DNA of 64,000 nucleotides, from positions 5,358,001 to 5,422,000 of the forward strand of contig JAEOAD010000982.1 of NCBI GenBank assembly GCA_036365145.1. The letters are read 5' to 3'. This document shows, one piece after another, positions 57,146-64,000 of this stretch (its first letter is position 1; the number at the start of each line of letters is the position of its first letter). The position numbers and the translations under genes are program-made. This DNA comes from Orientallactaga sibirica. Taxonomy: Eukaryota; Chordata; Mammalia; Rodentia; Dipodidae. The notes beneath the pieces were generated by a model that was not told where the DNA came from, did not search any database, and saw nothing but the letters and a program-made list of their open reading frames with translations.

Positions 57146-59111
57146 TGAGTCTAGGAGACCAGGAAGACCTCAGTCAACAGCTAGGTCCTGCCCAGGAACT
57201 GTGATCATTTAAGCTTTTTGTCTCAGAGCAAACTGAAAGCATTATCTGAAGGGTCCTCCCAGTTTTTGATACCTCGCTGTTAGCTTTTATCTGAAGGTTC
57301 TTCCTTCTGAAATGTATGCTTAAAACAAGTTTGTTGAAAGGAATACACTAGACACTGTCTTTTGCAGATTTTCAAGCAAATATCAGAAGACAATAAAACT
57401 GATGCATGAAAATTCCAACAGACAAAAAAAAGATTCTAAGGAGACGTTATTAAACTGTTTTCAAAGACATTGGAGAGAATGCTGGATCTAGTCTCTGGGC
57501 TAGGGGCACTGGTTAAAAACTACCATTTCTAGCTTTAGGTGGCAATGGATAAACAAACCTACCGAAATTCTGTACTCCCTGGGTCTCAGAGTCAGATTTT
57601 TGCCTTTTGCCAATATCCTTCCAGAAGCCAACCTGTAATTTGTTATAGAAGGAACATGAAGCTAATACAACTGCTTTTTCATCCTCAGTTTGCTCCTGTT
57701 TCTAATGCCTTGTACACCCCCTGTTGTCCTCCTCCTTCTATCTTTCTTCTTTGCTTATAATTCTCAGCTGTAGCCCACTGACCATAGTTCTTGAAATAAC
57801 AAATATGCAAATACAGAATTTTTCAGTCCTTTCTCAGCATTTTACTCTCATTCGAAGGCTACTTTCATGCTGAAAAATCATGTTGGCTATCATAAAGTAA
57901 ACATGACTGTGACAGTTTCATTTCATTGCTCATGTAAGGGAACAGACTTTTACCCACTTCCTTTTCCCTGCTCAGACTGAGGAACTCCCTCAGAAGACTA
58001 CAGAAAAGACTGTACTCATAAAAGACAAATGAACCAAGGGGGATGGGAGTAATTTCATAATTTCTCTCCTGCTACAAAACACCAACATATCAGATATTAT
58101 TGTTCTGTCTGGAGGAAAATAAATTCTATATCCTTAGGTAGCTTATGGTCCAGGTCAGCATGCTGAAAACAGACAAACATCAGAATCACCATGCAAGCCT
58201 AGATGGATTCCCAAACCTCATTCACTCCCAGAGCATTGGACGTAATAGGTCAGAGTTCATTCTGATAGTTTGCAATGCTGAAAATGGTTTCCCTGGGAGT
58301 ATTGGTGGTGTTATCTAGAAGGAGAGATACAATGCAAGTCCTACAGTCAAATTGACTAGGTAAAGCATGGCAACCTTGTAAAAGAGGAGCAAACAGGTAG
58401 TCCTAGGAAGGGAGCAGAGAGAATTGGTACAGATGAAGTAAGCTGGAGCACCATATTGTCAGTACAGTGGAACTAAATCTTAATAGATTCTGAGAAAGCA
58501 GACAAGTCCAATCCAGAAAAGGGCACATATATGAAGCAGGAAAGGCTATGCACCACTAGATGGGAAATGGTTGGATAAGGCTGTTTGCTACTTACAGTAT
58601 ATGTGAAGTATGTCTGTGGGTCTGGGAAACACAGTAATTAGGTGGGTTCAGGTTAGCTGACCAGATTAATTCTGAGTTCTTTACTTTGACAGTCTCTTTC
58701 CTCAGTGTGAATGTCAGATTCTAAGGCCTGGAAATAGAAACCAGTCCAATTGAGAGTGGAACAAGCAGGAAGCTACATGTAAAAAAGAGAGAGAGAGAGA
58801 GTCAGAGAGAGTGGAAGATTTCATTGAGGGAGAATATAAGATAAAGAGTGTTGGGGTCAATAATCAGAAATGGGCCTAAGGTCACATGGAAAGAGAGGAA
58901 AGACTAGCACAAAGTAGAGAGAAGAAAAGAAATTCAAAGACTTATGTAAGGTGGTTCAATCTAGGTCTGAAATAGATGGTCAAAGAGAGGAAAGAAGGGG
59001 GGAAACTGAAGAAAATTGAGCCCACCCAGGCCACAGCAGCAAGCTAGCTCAGTAGCTTAATGGATACAATCTGAGGGAACTGGGTGCAGCTTGCAGAAGC
59101 AGGAATCATCT
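57146..59111. other. Unique DNA
   Basis: Nearly 2 kb without an assigned repeat apart from a short (GA)n at about 58783-58802. No exon-like frame. Confidence 0.5.
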
Positions 59112-59494
59112 TGTGGTAGTTGGAATGTATGTCCCCCATAGATTAAGCTTGTAACTTGGGTTTCCAGTGTAGCTGGTTGGAGGAGGTGTCACGGAAGGTG
59201 GATCCTGGGATCCAATCCAAACATGTGTTACGGGCAGATCTGATTCCAGACCAAAGGTGGAAGAAAGAAGTGTGAGCTCTGTGGGCCCTGCTAGCTGCTG
59301 ACTTTGTGTTTGCTGCTTATGGGTTTTGCTGTCTGATAGGGATTTCTCTCTCTGATTGGATTTATGAATGGGAGCCAGCTTTTCCCACCGTTGATGAAAC
59401 TTCTCTTGGATCTGTAAACTGAAATAAATCCTGTTCCCCCATAAACTGTATCTGTTTGGAAGTTCACCCAGTAACGTGGAACTGTCTACCACAC
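59112..59494 (+). mobile_element. MaLR-type solo LTR
   Basis: tgtggtagttggaatgtatg, tggaggaggtgtcacgga, gggagccagcttttcccacc, aactgaaataaatcctgttc and ctgtctaccaca end. The 136-codon minus frame over it is incidental. Confidence 0.75.
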
Positions 59495-60431
59495 ATGCCA
59501 AGGGAGCTAGATGCAAACTGCCAGGGTACGTATCTTCTGAATGTTATAGACAGTGTCCCCGGCATATTCTTTCTTTTTCATGGTGGCATATTTCATTTCT
59601 GAAAGCCATGGTTGACTTAATCCAGCATGCATCTTGATACTTTACTGAATGAAAGAACCCTATGCTTACATATTTACTAGAAATTATGGGGAAATATTGC
59701 CCATTTCTTTTTGAGGCGAGGCTCCAACATTTCTGGAGGTTCAATAAGTAACACCTGCTAGTAGTATCCTTTAGGAGGGGAAGCATATCTCCCTCTGGGA
59801 TTAAGACAGAGTTGCTGTAATGGTCATATGTCATGACACACATATCTTAATGCATTGTGTGGATATATAAAGGGAAAGCCCATATTCTGTTCTCACCCTG
59901 ACAAATGGAGAACAAAGGGGAGTCCAGGTAAACAGGGAATGTGCTTGCTTCTGAAGACAAGGCTGAGGCTCTAGGGACTGTTGAAGCTGCCAGTGAGGAT
60001 ACAAGGATGTACTGCTCTTTCTGGAGAAGACTGGAAATGGGAATGTTGAAATGTTCCCAATAGTAGCATGAAATAAGGCCCTGGGAAATGACAGTGAGTG
60101 GGTAGGGTAAAGTGGGACCAATGGATTTAAGAAAGCTTGATGCAGTACAAGTGATGAATTCATGCATAGGTTACAGTTTATTCCTGAGACCAACCTTCTC
60201 TACTTGTTTGGTGAATTTCATCCAGGACATGAATGAGGATACGGAATTGCAGACTTAAATGCACGCCGCTTCAGCACCGAGGAAGGGACAAATAGTTATA
60301 GATAGATATGTTGATGTGAGGGTAAACCACAATTGTAGCTGTGGGCATTGATATACACATAGGTTTAAGTGCATGTATACATCTATTGTTAGAGTTAGCT
60401 ATGCTTAGAAATGTATTAGTACACATAACAT
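59495..60431. other. Unique DNA
   Basis: Overlapping minus-strand frames of 99-120 codons at 59544-60193 show no recognisable domain and are not supported as genes. Confidence 0.5.
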
Positions 60432-60760
60432 ATATGTTATGCTCCATATATTTGTGTGTTTCCTAAATGCCTATTTTGAAATCCTCACCCTCTTCAAAGT
60501 CATTGGGTCTTTGGGAGGTGATGAGGTTATGAGGCTGGAATATTCATGATGTCCTGAGTTTCCCCATAAAAGAGACTCCAAAGCCTCTTCCACCATGTGA
60601 CGACATGGTGAGAAAGCACCTCAGGTTGAGCATGCAAAGGTTACCATGATATCCTTATAACTGTAAGCCTACTTCTGGGGGACTTTTCAAGCTGTTCTAC
60701 TGAAATTCCCACTGTATCAACTATTTTTGAAGAAGACTTAGATTTGCATTGCCACATCCA
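60432..60760 (+). mobile_element. MaLR (MST/MLT1-like) LTR
   Basis: tgaaatcctcaccctcttc, gtctttgggaggtgatgagg, cataaaagagactccaaagc, cttccaccatgtgacgacat follow the known order; the 3' end is decayed. Confidence 0.65.
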
Positions 60761-60961
60761 TTAGCAAATATGCCTTTATTTTTCACAGATAGTAAATATT
60801 TATTTTAAAGCATAACTTGACCCAAACTTTGAGTTCACAGTCTCTCTTCCACCAGCTTTAATTACTCACAATCTTTATTAAGTATGAAAAATATCTCTTC
60901 TGCAACTTTTCAACACTATTTAAATAAGACTAATTTAAATGCATATTAAGAATCAGAAAAA

Positions 60962-61105
60962 AGGCAGGCATGTGGAGCATACCTTTAATCCCAGCCCTTA
61001 GGATGCCAAGGTAGGAAGATCACTGTGAGTTCCAGGCCAGCCAGAGACTACATAGTGAATTCCAGGTCAGCCTGGGATAGAGTGAAATGCTACCTCAAAA
61101 ACAAA
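60962..61105 (+). mobile_element. B1 SINE (cluster member 1)
   Basis: ggcaggcatgtggagcatac, tttaatcccagcccttagg, gtgaattccaggtcagcctg. Moderately diverged. Confidence 0.88.
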
Positions 61106-61121
61106 AGGAATTTTAAAAAAG

Positions 61122-61458
61122 GTTTTGCATGGTGGCACACACCTTTTTTGTTGTTGTTGTTGTTGTTTTCATTTTTTGGTTTTTTTCAAGGTAGGGTCTC
61201 ACTGTAGCCCAAGCTGACCTGGAACTCACTATGTAATCTCAGGGTGGCCTCAAACTCATGGCGATCCTCCTACATTTGCCTCCCGAATGCTGGGATTAAA
61301 GGTGTGTGCCACCACGCCCGGCTATGGTGGCATACACACCTTTAATCCCAGCACATAGGATACAGAGGTAGGAGGATCGCCATGAGTTTGAGTCCACCCT
61401 GTAATTCCAGGTCATCCTGGGCTAGAACGAGACCCTACCTCAAAAAAAAAAAAAAAAA
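61122..61458 (+). mobile_element. B1 SINE split by an inverted B1 (cluster member 2)
   Basis: Head part tgcatggtggcacacacctt to about 61146, then resumed at 61324 as atggtggcatacacaccttt through gagaccctacctc and an A17 tail. Confidence 0.88.
61147..61323 (-). mobile_element. B1 SINE, antisense, nested (cluster member 3)
   Basis: (TTG)n-rich tail, aaggtagggtctcactgtag, tgctgggattaaaggtgtgt, accacgcccggc. The word tggtggca.acacacc on both sides is its target-site duplication. Confidence 0.92.
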
Positions 61459-61625
61459 GGGCCAGGCGTGGTGGCGCATGCCTTTAATCCCAGCACTCGG
61501 GAGGCAGAGGTAGGAGGATCGCGCTAGAGTTCGAGGCCACCCTGATACTACATAGTGAATTCCAGGTCATCCTGAGCCAGAGTGAGACCCTACCTCAAAA
61601 AAACAAAAACAAAAACAAAAAAAAG
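61459..61625 (+). mobile_element. B1 SINE (cluster member 4)
   Basis: gccaggcgtggtggcgcatg through a caaaaacaaaaacaaaaaa tail, directly behind the A tail of member 2. Confidence 0.93.
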
Positions 61626-62160
61626 GAATCATCCACAGCAGTTATTTTCATAAAATACATATGCCTATGTAGTTCCAGGATAAAGAGTTTGTCAAGTATC
61701 TTGGCTTGCTAAATGATTCCATAATGATCTGTCATGTTCATTCTGTATTTACTTGAAAAGTAAAAATTGAATTTTCCAAGTTTTTAGGATATAGATTAAT
61801 TTATATTATCGCTATATCACATTACAAAATAAAATCTATGACTACATATTTGCTTTACTCCTTTTATGTCATGGAAAATATAATAATGTTCAATAAAGTC
61901 TTGAAAACATATAATACAAATTTTTAGAATGTAACATAAAATTTACCTGATTTTTTGGCTTGAGGAAATACAGCCAATCAAGTGGTTTCTTGCATGTCAT
62001 ATGGCTGGTTTAGTATTCTGTGTCATTTTAATTAATTCCAATATAATTAAATTGATATGTAAATTTCATTTTAACAACTAGGTACTTGCAATGGTCACAA
62101 TGCGTCCCCCAAATTTTATATTTTGAAAATTAATTGCCAACATGACACTAAGGAATGGCA
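61626..62160. other. Unique AT-rich DNA
   Basis: Nothing recognised. Confidence 0.5.
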
Positions 62161-62164
62161 TCTG

Positions 62165-62375
62165 GGGCTGGAGAGATGGCTCAACCATTAATGTGTTGCC
62201 TGCAAAGCCTAATGACCCAGTTTCAATTCCCCAGTACTCACTGAAAGCCAGATACACAAAAGTGGCACATGTATCTTGAGTTTATTTGTAGTGGCTGGGA
62301 GCTCTGGCATGCCCATTCTCTCTGTGTGTGTTTCTGTCTTTCACTTCTCTGTGTCTTTCTCTTCTTGCAAACAGA

Positions 62376-62411
<36 letters not shown>

Positions 62412-62412
62412 A
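62165..62412 (+). mobile_element. DIP-type SINE with (TAAA)n
   Basis: ggggctggagagatggctca head, gtttcaattccccagtac, tctgtgtgtgtttctgtc, and a tail expanded to about ten AAAT units. Confidence 0.92.
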
Positions 62413-62652
62413 TTTATTTTAAAAAGAAATGGAGCCTTTCCTTTCTATCTACTGCAATAAGAAAAGCCAGGTTTGTTACCCTCTTAAAGACTTAGTAATT
62501 AGGCTCCATCTTGGAAAATGTATGCACCTTGGTAGGTTTCTCTGCCTCCAGATATATGAGCAATAAGTTTCTGTTCTTTATAAGTGAGCCAGCCCAGGCA
62601 TTTTGTTACAGTAGCAGAAAGAGGATAAACGCTCTACTAAAAAATAGAAATT

Positions 62653-62861
62653 TGGACTGAAGAGATGGCTTAGTGGTTAAGGCACTTGTCTGCAAAGCTT
62701 AAGGTACCCCAGTACCCACATAAGCCAGATGCACAAGGTGGCACATGCATCTGGAGTCTATTCACACTTGCTAAAGGCCCTGATACACCCAATCTCTCTC
62801 CCTCTCTATCTGCCTCTTTCTCTCTCTGTAATAAATAAATAAGTAAAATATTTTTAAAAAA
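62653..62861 (+). mobile_element. DIP-type SINE (tandem pair, first)
   Basis: ggactgaagagatggcttag, agccagatgcacaaggtggc, AATAAATAAATAAG. It has a small deletion after the head. Preceded by the target word aaaaatagaaattt. Confidence 0.92.
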
Positions 62862-62871
62862 TAAAAAATAG

Positions 62872-63110
62872 GGCTGGAGAGATGGCTTAGCAGTTAAGGA
62901 GCCTGCCTGCAAAGCCTAAGAATGCCCATTCAATTCTCCAGGTCCCATGTTTAGCCAGACATAAAAAGTGAGGCAAGCACGCAATGCTGCACATGTCCAC
63001 AAAGGGGAGCAAGCGTCTGGAATTCATTCACAGCAGCTGAGAGGCCTCTGGTGAGCCCATTCTCTGCCTCTTCTTCTCTCTCTCTCTGTCGCTTTCAAAT
63101 TAAAAAAGTA
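62872..63110 (+). mobile_element. DIP-type SINE, variant subfamily (tandem pair, second)
   Basis: Body caggtcccatgtttagccag, gtgaggcaagcacgcaatgc, cacagcagctgagaggc, as in 20288-20560. The target word aaaaaatag recurs before it (about 62862) and after it (63112, aaaaatagaaactt). Confidence 0.92.
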
Positions 63111-63288
63111 TAAAAAATAGAAACTTATCATCTGTATTTATTTTCCTTAATACTGTGCAACCAACACAATAACTTATTCCATCAGAGCAAGCAAAAAAAA
63201 AAAAAACACTCAAGAGAAAGGGCATGCTAGCAACATGGAAGACATAGTCTTTTGTCTATTTTTTTATGGGAAAATGTCACACTTTATT

Positions 63289-64000
63289 TAGTAACAAGTT
63301 TATTTTTTGTTATTTAATTAAGTAGAAACTTTATAATGATTCATCATATATTGGTACCATCATTCCCCTCTTCCCTGGTCCAATTCCACTGAGGGCCATA
63401 CTTTGTGGGATTTCTGGTAGTCACCATGTAGTTGTAGGTTATAAGTTATGAGAGCAGCACTCTGTCATTGTGGGGAGAGCTATGTCTCTGCATATTCCTT
63501 CCTACTTTCTGCCCCACTCCCACAAACTTCCCTGAGTCTTGGTGGGTGTGCTTTAATTCTACTTCAGTGTTGAGCCCTCAGCAGCTTCTGGATTTCTGCT
63601 TTGGTGCATGTTGAGTATCAGTGTCTGTGTGCATCACCCTGGCTCAGGTTATCAGACTCACCGTGGAAGCAGCACTCTTGCTAATGTCACCAGTTCCTCT
63701 GTGGTTTCATCTGGGCCCTGGATGCTATATGAGGGCTGGTTCATCTCTTGTCAGGGAGTCAGCTATCTATACTTGTCTTGTTGGTAGATTATGGTTGTCC
63801 TCAGTTCTCACTGCTTTCTGAAAAACAAAAACAGATTTTTCAACAGAGTGAGATCAGGGTAGGTTAAAGTGGATATACATTGTTAATTTAGAGAGATTTT
63901 GATGAGTGTAGCCTCACTTTTGGAGGAAGACTAGTGAAAGCTTCTCACTGGGGTCCATTATCTTGGTCTGCATAGGGTTCTGACTTAGTTCCTAGTTCCA
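63289..64000 (-). mobile_element. LINE-1 3' end, copy E, antisense, running off the window
   Basis: The reverse complement has acactgaagtagaattaaag, acccaccaagactcagggaa and an A/T-rich terminal part at 63289. This parallels cactgaagtagaactaaaat and ggctcagggaaattcatgg in copies A-C. It differs enough to be another subfamily. The 5' side is beyond 64000. Confidence 0.55.

Noticed and set aside
59106..59516. 136-codon minus-strand frame
   Set aside because: It is the antisense of a solo LTR (59112-59494).
59831..60193. Overlapping minus-strand frames of 106 and 120 codons
   Set aside because: Two frames over the same DNA, no domain, unremarkable composition; chance frames.
1..64000. tRNA genes suggested by B-box words such as ggttcaattcccc
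   Set aside because: All sit inside tRNA-derived SINEs; no complete cloverleaf outside them.
1..64000. CRISPR array, operon, phage or defence-type system
   Set aside because: Repeats are SINEs, LTRs or microsatellites without regular spacers. The DNA is rodent, with no compact gene arrangement on either strand.

Overview
The window is vertebrate nuclear DNA, almost certainly from a rodent, and is non-coding as far as can be seen. I found no convincing protein-coding exon, CpG island, functional tRNA or rRNA gene, or CRISPR array, and no prokaryotic-style operon. Long open frames are scarce. The longest lie in a 473-bp homopyrimidine microsatellite or in dead LINE-1 reverse-transcriptase sequence. 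The stretch is best read as intergenic or deep intronic DNA.

The host call rests on the short retroposons. Three kinds dominate: (1) B1 (7SL-derived, with the box-B-like word gttcgaggccaccctgag); (2) B4/ID-type composites, many old; (3) a very abundant tRNA-derived SINE whose head (ggctggagagatggctta) matches the B2 superfamily, but whose body (agccagatgcacaaggtgg, then tctggagttcatttgcag, a (TC)n tract and an AAATAAATAAA tail) is not mouse or rat B2. From memory this fits DIP, the jerboa (Dipodidae) member of the B2 superfamily, so a jerboa-like rodent is the best guess. 'DIP-type' below means this element. Target-site duplications (TSDs) are given where both copies are readable.

Layout. 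1-10.1 kb: L1 3'-end copies A and B with many SINEs and an (ATC)n region at 4.3-4.65 kb. 10.1-12.1 kb: mostly unique DNA with a 94-bp duplication. 12.1-14.1 kb: DIP and two MaLR-type LTRs, one split by a DIP. 14.1-20.6 kb: B4, L2, DIP pairs and L1 copy C. 20.6-25.7 kb: B4/ID/DIP. 25.7-27.3 kb: a repeat-free, AT-rich block that is a candidate conserved non-coding region. 27.9-28.7 kb: a long (TTCC/TTTC)n tract abutting an antisense L1 3' end. 29-33 kb: old LTRs, unique DNA, B4 and a minisatellite. 33.3-37.5 kb: two partial L1 ORF2 copies in the same orientation, separated by a DIP and a 193-bp tandem dimer. 39.5-41.5 kb: a minus-strand LTR provirus with both LTRs and a primer-binding-site-like sequence. 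42-54 kb: unique DNA, SINEs and old LTRs. 54-64 kb: further LTRs, a cluster of four B1 copies with one nested inside another, tandem DIPs, and an antisense L1 3' end running off the window.

Functional interplay between genes cannot be described because no genes are present. What the sequence does record is a layered history of retroposition: nested insertions, tripled target sites, a distinct DIP subfamily, and microsatellites grown from L1 or SINE tails. I did not find an undescribed biological system. The points most worth a second look are the SINE-free candidate conserved blocks (26.06-26.92 and 43.4-44.25 kb), the 33.0-35.6 kb tandem repeats beside the L1s, the 473-bp homopyrimidine tract, and the provirus. 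All repeat-family names are from recognition, not a database search, and boundaries without a stated TSD are good to roughly 10-30 bases.
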